Positions 10,259 to 21,500 of a DNA stretch of 64,000 nt are shown here, in pieces. Source of the DNA: Dugong dugon (Eukaryota > Chordata > Mammalia > Sirenia > Dugongidae); NCBI GenBank assembly GCA_030035585.1, contig CM057473.1, forward strand, positions 8,916,501 to 8,980,500. Reading direction: 5' to 3'. A program made the translations under genes and the position numbers. The notes under the pieces were generated by a model. The model searched no databases, was not told where the DNA came from, and saw only the letters and a list, made by a program, of their open reading frames with translations. The first letter of the stretch is position 1. Each line of letters opens with the position of its first letter.

Positions 10259-12305
10259 GAGTGGCAGCAAGATGGCGCTCTAGGCAGAAACACCACACCG
10301 TCCCTCCACAGCAAAGATCCAAAAAACTAAGCCAAACAGAGAATCAACAATGCTGAAACCCTAGAACATCAAATGAAGAGATAAAGAACTCAGCCAAACA
10401 CCAAACGGAGTGAGAATACTGAAAGAGAATGGAGAGCGAGGAGAGACTCATGCAGAGATCCCCTACCAGCTAACGCAGCACAGATCCACCATCTTGGACT
10501 CCTATCAGAAACCAGCAAATGGGAGAATGGGAGAGCAGCCTCGCGGAGCGTCCAGTGGGAAACGGAACGACCAGTAATTTGCAGTGTGCACTTTCCCACC
10601 CCCCACCCCTCTCCGCCTTGTCTGGGGCTCCCCTGCTTCCCATGGCCAGGGTCCCTGGGCTGGGGGGCGCCGGTGTTGGATTCCACACGCCCAGGCCGGT
10701 GGCTCTTTGGGAGCCGTTTGTTGGCTGCTGGCATAGCTTTTTCTGCCACCTCCCCCTCCTTTTGCTCAGGTGCCTGGTACCGAGCGCCGTCTTTGCTCTC
10801 TCCTGTGGGGCTGTGGGGCTGCGTTCGGGCGTGTGGCTGCTTCCAGGTTTGCGCTGCCGCGCTAATGAGATCCCGGGGCCTTTGTTTGTTTGCCCCTCTG
10901 CTTCCCGTGGCCACGGTCTCTTGACCGACGGCTGCTTGGAATCCACGCATCTGAGCAGGGGCTCTCTGGGTGCCGTTTGTAGGCTACTGGTGTGGCTTTT
11001 TCTGCTTCTTCTGGTTTCTCACTTGCCTCTCGCTGCCTCCCCCCACTTTTGCTCAGGTGCCTGGCTCCAAGCACTGTCTTTGCTCTTTCCTGCGGGGCTG
11101 TGGTGCTGCATTCGAGCGTGTGGCTGCTTCCAGGTCTGGGCTGCCGTGCTGGTGAGATCCCAGGACCTTTGTTCGTTTGCCCCGCTGCTTCCCGTAGCCA
11201 TGGTCTCTTGACCTGGGAGTGCTGGCTGCTTGGATTCCGCGCACCTGTGCGGGAGGTTCCTGGGTGCTGTTTGTTGGCTGCTGGTGCTGCCTTTTTTTTT
11301 TTCTTTTTCTTTTTTTTCCTCCTGCTTCTTTTGGTCTCTTGCTTGCCTCTCGCTGCCTCCCCATCCTTTCACTCGGGTGCCTGGCTCCTTGCACCCTCTC
11401 AGCTCCTTTATGAGGGTCCCCAGAGCGCAGGCAATTTGTGATATACGCTTTCCACTCTCCACCCTTCTTCACTCACACTCGGCCTCCTCTGTTTCCCACG
11501 GACACAGTCTCTTGTCCAGAAACACCAGCCTGCACCGGCTGGCTCTCTGAGTACCGTTCATTGACTGCTGGTGTTGCTTTTTTTTTTTTAAATTTTATTT
11601 TATTTCTTTTTTGATTAGTTTTGTTTTCTTTTCCCTCTTTTTCCCTTTTGTCTTCCTTCATTGCTCAATTTCTCATCTCTCTATCTCTTCCTTCTCTTTC
11701 TGATCTCTGAATACCAAGCGATGTATGCCTCTGCACCTTCTGGCCAGGCTGTGCTGTGAATCCTGAGACCGACTCCCCCAGACCTCATAGCTGCATCGGT
11801 GGGATCCCTGGGAACTTTGCAGTTCTTTAACTTTTCTGATTTTTATTTGTTCATTCTTTCCTTTTCTTTCTCTTCCTCCTTCTGGTTTTCTCCATCCCAT
11901 AGTCTCTCATCTGTCCATTCCAAAGACAAGCTCCCCTAGCATTCTTTTAGGTTTGTATGCTTTTCGCTCCTGCTCCTCTCTCCTCTCTCCCATATCCAGC
12001 TTAGCTTCACACATAACCATCTCCCTGCTGCATCCTGCCTACCTGCACCATGCACTTGACATCACACCACCAAGCTGTGCAGGCACGCCCTATTGGAACC
12101 TGCCCAGCACTGACTACCGACCGTCCTGGTGGCTGCAGTGAGTGCCACAAACAACCCGTCCCAGTGGCTCCTCTTCAGCTAGACCCGCCCAGCTCTAACA
12201 CAAGGATAAAACAAAAAAAATCTACAATCAATAAACGAGAGAAATATCTACTGAATGCCCCGAAAACAGCAAACAATATCAAAACATTTACAAAAACAAG
12301 ACAAG
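10259..12305 (+). promoter_or_regulatory. L1 5' UTR with tandem GC-rich monomers
   Basis: In L1 this region holds the internal Pol II promoter. Here it contains a tandem series of related units. A recurring landmark (cttcccrtggcca-like, followed by gtctcttg in later units) occurs at 10636, 10901, 11188 and 11492, giving periods of about 265, 287 and 304 bp. Each unit also repeats the gtgccgtttgttggctgctgg and ctcaggtgcctgg blocks, less well in the last. The part from about 11560 to 12305 is pyrimidine-rich and then A-rich. Several open frames cross this stretch on both strands simply because it is GC-rich and stop-poor. None resembles a known protein. Confidence 0.8.
10268..10277 (+). promoter_or_regulatory. 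YY1-type site at the L1 5' end
   Basis: caagatggcg lies 10 bp after the inferred element start. Human L1 has a YY1 site of the same core and orientation at nearly the same distance from its 5' end, where it sets accurate initiation. Function here is inferred from position and motif. Confidence 0.6.
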
Positions 12306-13304
12306 ATGGCTCCAATAGGCATCCAAATTAAAACACCAGATAACTCTCCTGTGGAAGAAAATGCACTAGAAGTACCTGATAGGGAACTCAAATCACTAAT
12401 ACTCGGAATTTTCTAAGAACTGAGGCAAAAAGCTGACAAACATGAGGAAAAAATAGACAAATTTATGGAAAATACAGACAAAAAATTGGAAGAATTCAGG
12501 AAGATGATGCAGGAACAAAATGCCAAAATAAATTCACAACTCGAAATTATACAAAAACAACAATTAGAAATCCAAAAGATAAACAAGAAGATTTCAGAAA
12601 TGGACGGTGTCATAGAAGGGCTGAGAAGTAGATTTCAAACTGTGGAAGACAGGATCAGTAGAACTGAAGACAAACACTTGGCTACAACTCTGTTTCAGGA
12701 AAACTCAGAAAAAAGAACAAAGAAAAATGAAGAGACCCTGAGAGTTATGTGGGACACAATTAAAAGCAAAAACTTACGAGTGATTGGCATCCCAGAATAG
12801 GGGGAGAAAACAGAAAACACAGAGAGGATCACTGAGGAACTGCTGACAGAAAACTTTCCCAATATCATGAAAGATGAAAAGCTGGCCATCCAAGAAGCTC
12901 AACGAACCCCATAAAGAAGAGACCCCAAAAGAAAATCACTAAGACATATCATATTCACACTTGCCAAAACTAAACACAAACAAAGAATCCTGAGAGCAGC
13001 TCATGAAAAACAAGAAGTCACATACAGAGGAGAAACAATAAGACTAAGCTCAGATTATTAGGCAGAAACCATGCAGGCAAGAAGGCAGTGGGATGACATA
13101 TATAAAATCTTGAAAGAAAAAAACCGTCAGCCAAGAATAATATATCCTGCAAAACTCTCGTTCAAATTTGATGGTGAAATTAGGTCATTTCCAGATAAAC
13201 AGAAACGAAGGGAATATGCAAAAGTCAAACCAAACTTACAAGAATTATTAAAGGGAGTTCTTCAATCTGAGGACAAACAGCTTCAGCACTCAGGCAGGAC
13301 CTAG
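12306..13304 (+). pseudogene. L1 ORF1 (RNA-binding chaperone), four premature stops
   Basis: One uninterrupted reading register of 332 codons plus stop, close to the ~340-residue L1 ORF1p. The start ATG at 12306 has a strong context (acaagatgg). The first third is charged and repetitive (KKLEEFRKMM, then QKQQLEIQKINKKI), as expected for the coiled coil that trimerises ORF1p. NLRVIGIPE marks the start of the RRM. The C-terminal domain includes RRQWDDIYKILKEK and PAKLSFKFDGEIRSFPDKQK. Family role: binds L1 RNA in cytoplasmic RNPs and acts as a nucleic-acid chaperone. In-frame stops at 12414 (TAA), 12798 (TAG), 12912 (TAA) and 13059 (TAG) destroy it, with no frameshift. The 12912 stop lies where relatives read an ATC/ATT-type codon after NP. 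Confidence 0.9.
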
Positions 13305-13735
13305 GACCTAGGATGCAGGTTCATACGAACCAGATACTATTCTAGGAAATGAACTATCGAGGACTATCCAAAACCAAAAGAAATACAACAGGGAATCAGA
13401 GCAATCAATCAAAGGATGACAACAACATCAAAACAATGAAAGAGGGAACAAACGGCATAGGTATAGAACCTTCTAATGGAGAAGAAGGCAAGGCGATACC
13501 AAGTAAGGGTAGACTGCTTCAAACTTATAAAGATAAGGGTAAAATTCATGGTAACCACAAAGAAAGTTAACAAACCAACTCATAAAAATAAAGACGAAAA
13601 ACATAAAGTCTCAGCAAAAACAAAACCTACAAAAACAAAAGAAATGAACACAAAATCCACAAACAAATGTAACTCAGCACAAGAGAGTAAGAAGAACAAA
13701 GAAAACTTCAGCACCACAAAAAAAAGCACTACAAA
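13305..13735 (+). other. L1 inter-ORF spacer
   Basis: 431 bp of A-rich sequence between the ORF1 stop and the ORF2 ATG, much longer than the 63-bp spacer of human L1 and more like that of older mammalian L1s. Two short frames (13349-13570 and 13476-13739) are lysine-rich by composition only. Confidence 0.7.
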
Positions 13736-16700
13736 ATGACAGCAACAAACTTCCATCTATCAATAATTACACTGAACGTAAATGGACTCAATGCACCCAT
13801 AAAGAGACGGACAGTGGCAGAATGGATAAGAATACAGGATCCATCAATTTGCTGTCTACAAGAGACACACCTTAGAAACAAAGATGTGAATTTATTAAAA
13901 ATGAAAGGTTGGAAAAAAATATATCAAGCTAACAACTATCAAAAAAGAGCAGGAGTGGCAATTCTAATCTCAGATAAAATAGACTTTAAAACAAAATCTA
14001 CCATAAAAGACAAAGAAGGACACTATATAATGATTAAGGGGATGATCCATCATGAAGACATAACTATAATAAATATCTATGCACCCAATGACAGCGCTCC
14101 AAAATACATTAAAAAAAACTCTAACAACACTGAAAAGAGAAATTGACAGTTCCACAATAATAGTAGGAGACTTCAACACACCACTCTCGGTAAAGGAAAG
14201 AACAACTAAAAAGAAACTCAGCAAAGATACAGAAGACCTAAAGGACACAATCAGCCAACTGGACCTCATAGACATATATAGAACAATCCATCCAACCGCT
14301 GCAAAGTACACATTCTTTTCCAATGCACATGGAACGTTCTCCAGAATAGAACACATCTTAGGCCACAGAACAATCCTCAACAAGATCTAAAATGCTGAGA
14401 TAATTCACAGTATCTTCTCTGACCACAATGCCATCAAGGTAGAAATTAACACTAGAAAGAGCAAGGAAAAAAAAAATCAACTACATGGAAACTGAATAAT
14501 ACTCTGCTTACACATCAATGGGTAATAGAAGAAATCAGAGATGGAATTAAAAAATTCCTAGAATCAAATGAAAATGAAAACACATCATACCAAAACCTTT
14601 GGGACACAGCAAAGGCAGTCCTCAGAGGACAATTTATAGCATTAGATGCACATATCAAAAAAGAAGAAAGGGACAAAATCAAAACATTAACTACAGAACT
14701 CAAACAAATAGAAGGAGAACAGCAAAAAAAAAAGCCTACAGCCACCGGAAGAAACGAGATGGTAAAGATCAGAGCAGAAATAAATGAAACAGAGAACAGA
14801 AAAACAATAGAAAGAATCAACAAAACCAAAAGTTGGTTCTTTGAAAGAATCAACAAAATCAACAAACCACTGGCCAGACTGACAAAAGAAAAACAGCAGA
14901 GGGCACAGATAACCCAAATAAGAAATGAAGTGGGGGACATTACAACAGACCCAACCGAAATAAAAAGGATTATAACAGAATATTATGAAAAACTATATTC
15001 CAACAAATTTGAAAACCTAGAAGAAATGGATAAATTTCTAGAAACATACGGCCTACCCAAACTACAACAAAGTGATATTGAAAATCTAAACAGACAGAAA
15101 AAAAAAATCTAAACAGGAGAAGAGATTGAAAAGGTAATAAAAAAACTCCCAACCAAAAAAAGCCCTGGCCCAGATGGCTTCACTGGAGAATTCTACAAAA
15201 CATTTACAGAAGAGCTTGTACCAGTTCTACTCAAGCTATTTCAGAGCATAGAAGAGGAAGCAACACTTCCAAATTCATTCTATGAAGCCAGCATAACCCT
15301 GATACCAAAACCAGGCAAAGACATCACAAAAAAAGAAAATGACAGACCAATATCTCTCATGAATATAGATGCAATAATTCTGAACAAAATTCTAGCCAAT
15401 AGAATTCAGTATCATATCAAAAAAATAATACACCAAGACCAAGTAGGATTCATACCAGGTATGCAAGGATGGTTTAACATTAGAAAATCCATCAACGTAA
15501 TTCACCACATAAATAAAAGAAAAGAAAAAAATCACATGATCATCTCAATTGATGCAGAAAAGGCATTTGACAAAGTCCAACACCCATTCCTGATAAAAGC
15601 TCTCAATAAAATAGGTATAGAAGGGAAATTTCTCAACATAATAAAGGGCATCTATGCAAAACCAACAGCCAACATCATTCTTAATGGAGAGAGGCTGAAA
15701 ACATTCCCCTTGAAAACAGGAACAAGACAAGGATGCCCTTTATCACCACTCCTATTTAACATTGTGCTGGAAGTTCTAGCTAGAGCAATAAGGCAAGAGA
15801 AAGAAATAAAGGGCATCCAAATTGGTAATGAAGAAGTTAAACTCTCCCTGTTTGCAGATGATATGATACTATACATAGAAAACCCTAAAGACTCCAGGAG
15901 AAATCTACTGGAAGTAATAGAAAGATTCAGCAGAGTAGCAGGATACAAGATAAACATTCAAAAATCAGTTGGATTCCTATATACCAGTAAAGAGAACAAT
16001 GAAAAGGAGATCAGGAAATAAATACCATTTTCAATAGCCCCTAAAAAGATAAAATACTTAGGAATAAATCTGACCAAGAATGTAAAAGACCTATACAAAG
16101 AAAACTACAAAACACTGCTGCATGAAACCCAAAGAGATCTACATAAATGGAAAAACATACCATGCTCATGGATAGGCAGACTCAACATTGTGAAAATGGC
16201 AATTCTACCTAAAGCAATTTACAAATACAATGCAATCCTGATACAAATACCAACAACATTCTTCAAAGAGATGGAAAAACTAATTATTAACTTTATATGG
16301 AAAGGGAAGAAGCCCCGAATAAGTAAAGCACTACTGAAGAAGAAGCATAAAGTTGGAGGACTCACACTACCTGACTTGAAAACTTACTATACAGCTACAG
16401 TAGTCAAAACAGCCTGGTACTGGTACAACAACAGGGACATTTAGCAATGGAACAGAATTGAGAACCCAGATGTAAATCCATCCACCTATGGTAACCTGAT
16501 TTTCGACAAGGGCCCAAAGTCCATCAAATGGGGAAAAGACAGTCTTTTTAACAAATGGTGCTGGCAAAACTGGATATCCATCTGCAAAAAAATGAAACAG
16601 GACCCATACCTCACACCGTATACAAAAACTACTTCAAAATTGATCAAAGACCTGAATATAAAGCCTAAAACTATAAAGTTCATAGAAGAAAAAATAGGAC

Positions 16701-17579
16701 CAACACTTCAGGCCTTACTACATGGCATTAATGGGATACAAACCATAAACATCAACACACAAAACCCATCATATAAACTAGATAACTGGAATCTTCTAAA
16801 AATCAAACACCTATGCTCTTCAAAAGACTTCACCAAAAGAATCAAAAGAGAACCTAGAGACTGGGAAAAAATTTTTGGACAGTACAAGTCAGACAAAGAT
16901 CTAATCTCCATAATCTACAAGAAAATCCAACACCGCTACAACAAAAAGACAAACAATCCTATCAAAAAATGGGCAAAGGAAATGAACAGACACTTCACCA
17001 AAGAAGACATTCAAATGGCCAAGAGACACATGAGGAAATGCTCGCCGTTCACTAGCCATTAGAGAAATGCAAATTAAAACCACAATGAGATACCATCTCA
17101 CCCCGGCATTACTGGCACGAATCAAAAATACTGGAAATAACAAATGTTGGAAGGGCTCCGGGGAGATGGGAACTCTTATACACTGCTGGTGGGAATGCAA
17201 AATGATACAACCATTTTGGAAAATGATATGGCGTTTCCTCAGAAAGCTAGAAATAGACATCCCATTCAATCCAGCAATCCCACTCCTAGGAATATATCCT
17301 AGCGAAATAAGAGTCATCACTCGAATAGACATATGCACACCTATATTCATGGCAGCATTGTTCACAATAGCAAACCGATGGAAACAACGTAGGTGCCCAT
17401 CAACAGATGAATGGATAAACAAACTATGCTACATACACACAATGGAGTACTATGCAACCATAAAGAACAACAATGAATCTGTGAACCATCTCATAACATG
17501 GATGAAACTGGAGGACATTATGCTGAGTGAAATAAGTCAATCACAAAAGGACAAATATTGTATGAGACCTCTATTGTAA
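13736..17579 (+). pseudogene. L1 ORF2 (endonuclease and reverse transcriptase), multiply broken
   Basis: About 1,280 codons, matching the usual ORF2p length. N-terminal APE-type endonuclease: LNVNGLNAP, QETH (13859), GDFN (14166) and SDHN (14418) are all visible, so the catalytic residues were intact. Reverse transcriptase: [11 protein letters not shown], then [37 protein letters not shown], and the catalytic FADD at 15851-15862. The C-terminal cysteine motif reads [18 protein letters not shown]. Its second cysteine is serine (TCC at 17157-17159). Frameshifts lie at about 14111-14118 (A8), 14467-14476 (A10) and 17055-17066. Stops are at 14388, 15110, 16019 and 16442. Two of the three frameshifts are in A runs. 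Family role: nicks the target at TT/AAAA and copies RNA in place. This copy is dead. Confidence 0.95.
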
Positions 17580-18780
17580 AAACCCATGAAAAAATTCACA
17601 TGCAAAATGTAACAATCCTTGTTGGTTACCAGGGATGGGAGGGGAGGGGGGGGGAATACTAAATAGGCAATAGATAAGTGGTATCTTGGGTGAGAGGTGA
17701 GACAGTGTACAGTACAAGGGAAACCAACACAACCTGCACAAGAAAGGTCATGGAGGCCCCATGGACACATAAAAACTCCCCAAAGGACTGAGTTGTTGGA
17801 CGGAGGGCTCTGGGGACCATGGTCTTGGGGAACATCTAGCTGAATTGGCATGACACTGCTTATAAAGATAATGCTCTACATTCTACTTTGGTGAGTAGTG
17901 TCTGGGGTCTTAAAAGCCTGTGAGCAGCCATCTAAGATACTACACTAGTCTCATCCCTTTGGGAGCAAGGGAGAACGAAGAGAACAGGATACAACAAAAA
18001 GATTAGTCCAAAGGACTAATTGTCCACAGCTACCAAGACCTCCACCGGACTGAGTCCAGTATAGCTAGATGGTGCCTGGCTACCACCGCTGACTGCTCTG
18101 ACCAGGATCACAACAGAGGGTTCTGGACAGAGCTGGAGAAGGATGTAGAGCATAATTGTAACTCACAAAAAAAAAAAAAAAAAAAAAAAAACAGAGTTAC
18201 TGGCCTAAAGGAGACTGGAGAAACCTCAAGAGTATGGCCCCCAGACACCCTTTCAGCTCAGAGGTGAAGTTACCTTCGAGGTTAACTGTTCAGCCTGGGA
18301 GTGGACAGCCCAGTAAAACTAAATGAGACTAACGAGGTACAGGAGTCCAGTGACAAGGGCCAGAAGGCAGGGGGGGAGTAGGAAGCTGATGATAAGGAAC
18401 ACAAGTTGAGTAAGGGTATTGTTGATGTGTTGTGAGATTGTTAACCATTGTTATAGGGCAACATTAGCAGTAACTGTTAAATGGGAGGCTATTTTGTCCT
18501 GTAAGCCTTCATCTTGGGTGAGAATGGCAGCACAATTGGAAGAGCATAATCAATGTCACTTAAATGTGTAAGTAAAAAGTTTTGAAATGGTGTATCTTTG
18601 GCTATGTGTATTTTCACCAAAAAAAAAAAAAAAAAGAAAAAAAGCTGAGAATTCAGAGGGTTAAAATGTTGTGGGGTTGTTAACCAAAGTCATAAAACAG
18701 CATGTGTGCTACTGTTACATGAGAAACTGTTTGTTCTGTAAGCCTTCACCTGAAGTACAATAAAATATTAAAAAAAAAAA
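17580..18780 (+). other. L1 3' UTR with a duplicated terminal module
   Basis: It begins with a G-rich polypurine run (17632-17654), a standard L1 3' UTR feature that could form a G-quadruplex. A 26-bp A run at 18166-18191 corresponds to shorter A runs in the related fragments at 28331 and 36022, so it is an internal run and not the tail. A first terminal module (about 18421-18527) is followed by 90 bp of other sequence, an A-rich run (18619-18643) and a second related terminal module (18663-18766) with its own AATAAA and poly(A). Confidence 0.8.
17632..17654 (+). other. Potential G-quadruplex in the L1 3' UTR
   Basis: gggatgggaggggaggggg and the following G's contain four or more G runs separated by one or two bases on the L1 sense strand. 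Confidence 0.55.
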
Positions 18781-18781
18781 G

Positions 18782-18791
18782 TATAAATTTA
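18782..18791. repeat. L1 target-site duplication, right copy
   Basis: tataaattta, identical to 10249-10258. Confidence 0.8.
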
Positions 18792-19129
18792 TAAAATTCC
18801 TGTGTTTCAGCACTCATGACTATCAGGGTCTGCTAGGCTGGAGAAATTGCTGCCTATTAGTCGCCAAAATGTTTACTGAATCAGAACAGACTATTTGGTT
18901 CGAGGCCAAGATTTTTCCTAAAGAAAGAACTTCTGAAGTTTTCACTTCTGTAGTAAGTAACAAACTTTCCTTGAGATTAGTGAATACAGATTTTCAAGCT
19001 GCCTGGATTATATATAATACTGCTGCCTAAATTAAGTCCTCCTTTGCACCCATTTATAACAATCTATACCTCTTCTTAATAGCATCACACGTGTTAGTAT
19101 GTTTAATATGATGTGGTCTAAGTGGTATT
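18792..19129. other. No recognisable feature
   Basis: No repeat or frame of note. Confidence 0.5.
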
Positions 19130-19325
19130 GTTGGGTGCTGTCAAGTCAATTCCAATTCATAGTAGTCCTATGTGACAGAGTAGAACTGCCCCACAGGGTT
19201 TCCTAAGCTGTAGTCTTTACAGAAGCAATTGCCACTTCTTTCTCCGACAGAGCTGCAGGGTGGGTTTGAACCACCAACCTTTAGGTTAGCAGCTGAGTGC
19301 TTAACCATTGAGCCACTAGGGCTCC
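19130..19325 (-). repeat. AfroSINE
   Basis: Reversed copy: tgctgtcaagtcaattcc at the left (tail complement), ctatgtgacagagtagaact in the body, gggtttgaaccaccaacc (reversed B box) and ccactagggctcc (reversed head). Confidence 0.9.
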
Positions 19326-20829
19326 TTGACCACTATTTCAGGAGCGTTTTAGTGAGCTATACAAAGCTGATTTACAAAGATACCCACTAAGCTATCATTG
19401 TTTGACCTCAAAGTCAGAATTCAAAGCAGCATTTTATCCAGAAAAAGATTGCAATGACAGGAATGGGCAGACTTGGAAATTACCTTACAAAATCGATCAG
19501 GATTATATAGTCAATATATGTCAAATACATATCTTGTCTCGTTCATTTATTGAATCTGTAAGCAAGACTTTATCATTTTAGTAAATAATTGTGAATTTTA
19601 GTGTGTAAGTGATTTGGAAATTTCACAGGTACACAGAGAAATTCTGTTATTATCCACAGGGTTTTCTCTTATCATTATAGGGCATGGGGTGTTCACACAC
19701 ATGAAGAATGTAGTCAGGGATGGGATAAGAAGGGGAATGGAAAATACTTGGACCAGTGTCCACCATTTCCCATTACAAAAGTATGAGGAATTCAATAATT
19801 CTAAGCTTGTACATGGTCATTATGAAAAGATATTGTCAAAATAGGAAGATAGAAATATATTATATAGCAGTTTATTAACTGTATTTATTACTTTTAAATA
19901 TTTAGACATATGGTATGTGGGCCACCATCTGTACTATATCCCTGGCCTTACAAATGTAAGGGGAGGCCTGCCTTTCTCCTCCTTCGGACTTCTGCATTGA
20001 GTAAAGAATTGGCTTCAGTGCTTAGTTATTGAATTACATTTCCATCCTAAGACCTTCCTTGCTGTTAACAACAAGATAAGGTTTCTCTTTGCCAAGAGAT
20101 TATTCACTGCATGTTAGTAACGTATTCCAAGTGTTTTCCCTATTATAGGTCAGTAGTCTTTTTTTGTGGATTGAATTAAATTCCTGTGCTCTCAATGATA
20201 TACTCTGGTAACTGCAGTCTATCCAGGTTATGATATATTCTTATAAGTTCTAAAGTTTGTTTTTCATGGAAGCATCATCACTTAGTTGTAGAAGAATAAT
20301 GGGGAAGAAGGCCAAAGACTTCACCTTTGGTCCCACAAAGAATGGCTCATTATACCATGAAAGCCTTCTGACTAGATTTTGGCTCCCTTTTAGTTTTCTT
20401 AAAGGGAAAGAATGTGCTGGCAAAAGAATGGGACTTGTTCTTTTCTAGTTCTCTCTCATTGCAAAGATATGTTTTTAATATAGTTTATACTTTTTTTTTC
20501 ACATCATTTAATTTAAAAACTTCATCTTCGAGGAAGTCCTACAAGGAAGTGACTTAACTCGTTAATAATGTCAAGGCTAACCCTTCCGTAAAGAAAAGTG
20601 ATCATAAAATAATATTTTAAACGTAGATGAGATAAATATTTTTGTCAATATCTGTTCTTCTAGAAGCTTAGACATCATCTTTCTTCACGGATCTCATTCT
20701 ATCAAACATCCCCTTATATATCTTCAAATGCTCCCTTACTTTGAGCCCTTTTCCTTGGAATAAACAAATTTTCTTTTCATATTAATAGAGAAAATCACAA
20801 TCCCTTATTTTGTGCCCAACATCCAGCCA
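19326..20829. other. No recognisable feature
   Basis: AT-rich DNA. Frames of 60-76 codons occur (for example 19614-19844 and 20257-20448) but show no domain, repeat similarity or splice-compatible exon structure I can defend. Confidence 0.5.
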
Positions 20830-21380
20830 TTCCTCTGTACTTCTTTCCATAATAGCCAAGAGTACTGGGCTTATGATCTATCTGTGCTTGTGGTTTCCAC
20901 CTCCTTACTTTCCCCTGAATCCTCCACCCGTTGTAATTTGGCTTCCACTCTAATCATTCCACTGAACCTGCCTCAACTATCTCACCAAGAGGCCCCTTTT
21001 TCCCAGCCCAAGTTTTTATCCATCCATAGCTCTTCGGCATTTAACAACACTGGCTCTTTTACAACCCTTCTTTTAGTTCCTTTGACATCAATCACATTAC
21101 TTTCACCTTGCATATCTAGTCATTGCTGCTCCTTCTCTTTTGTAGGCACTGCTGCTTCCTCCAATTGTCTAAATATTGGAGTTCCATAGAAATTTATCCT
21201 TGGCTTTTTTCTCTTCTTGATTTGCACACTTTCCCAAAACTACTACTTCCATATTGGTTGTTTGAACCATTATCTGCATCTCATTGATTCAAATATTGAA
21301 CTGTCTGTAAAAATCTTCATTTCACAAGACACTCCAATCAAATACGTCCAAAGCCAAATTTATCTCCTTCTTCCAGTTTT
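20830..21380 (+). repeat. L2 LINE relic (part of the ORF2 RT region)
   Basis: The order of phrases follows the L2 reverse-transcriptase region: gctgctccttctctttt, then a block ending aatattggagttcc (reading NIGVP, where L2 has NVGVPQGS), then cttggcttttttctcttct, and finally tccaaagccaaattta. Frame is lost and indels are many. A 125-codon frame (20812-21189) covers part of it. Ancient and dead. Confidence 0.6.
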
Positions 21381-21500
21381 AATTCATTAGTTCAGCAGTT
21401 TTTAGTGAGCATCTGCTATGTATCATGTATTGCTCTAGGTGTTATGAATAGAATCATGAGCAAAAAGTCAAAGCCCCAAGCTTAAGTCCTAGGAGATTTG
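21381..21500 (+). repeat. Possible L2/MIR-type fragment
   Basis: gagcatctgctatgtatcat, then attgctctaggtgttatgaa and catgagcaaaa resemble the common L2/MIR phrase about a size or distribution boundary element. It is too diverged to assign firmly. Confidence 0.35.

Larger units (their letters stand above)
10259..18780 (+). mobile_element. Full-length L1 LINE, inactivated
   Basis: Complete L1 architecture: 2.05-kb 5' UTR, ORF1, a 431-bp inter-ORF spacer, ORF2 and a 1.2-kb 3' UTR ending in AATAAA (18759-18764) and poly(A). The 10-bp duplications on both sides show a single full-length insertion of about 8.5 kb, longer than the 6-kb human L1. ORF1 has four in-frame stops, while ORF2 has three frameshifts and four stops, so the copy cannot retrotranspose autonomously. 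Its 3' UTR is shared with the truncated L1 copies at 28331, 32623 and 36022. Confidence 0.95.

Noticed and set aside
10390-11472. Several long overlapping frames on both strands (up to 230 codons)
   Set aside because: They lie in the GC-rich tandem L1 5' UTR. Several overlapping frames on both strands indicate composition, and none resembles a protein family.
18166-18191. A26 run as an L1 poly(A) tail
   Set aside because: Related L1 fragments have the same run, shorter, followed by the same 3' UTR sequence, so it is internal.
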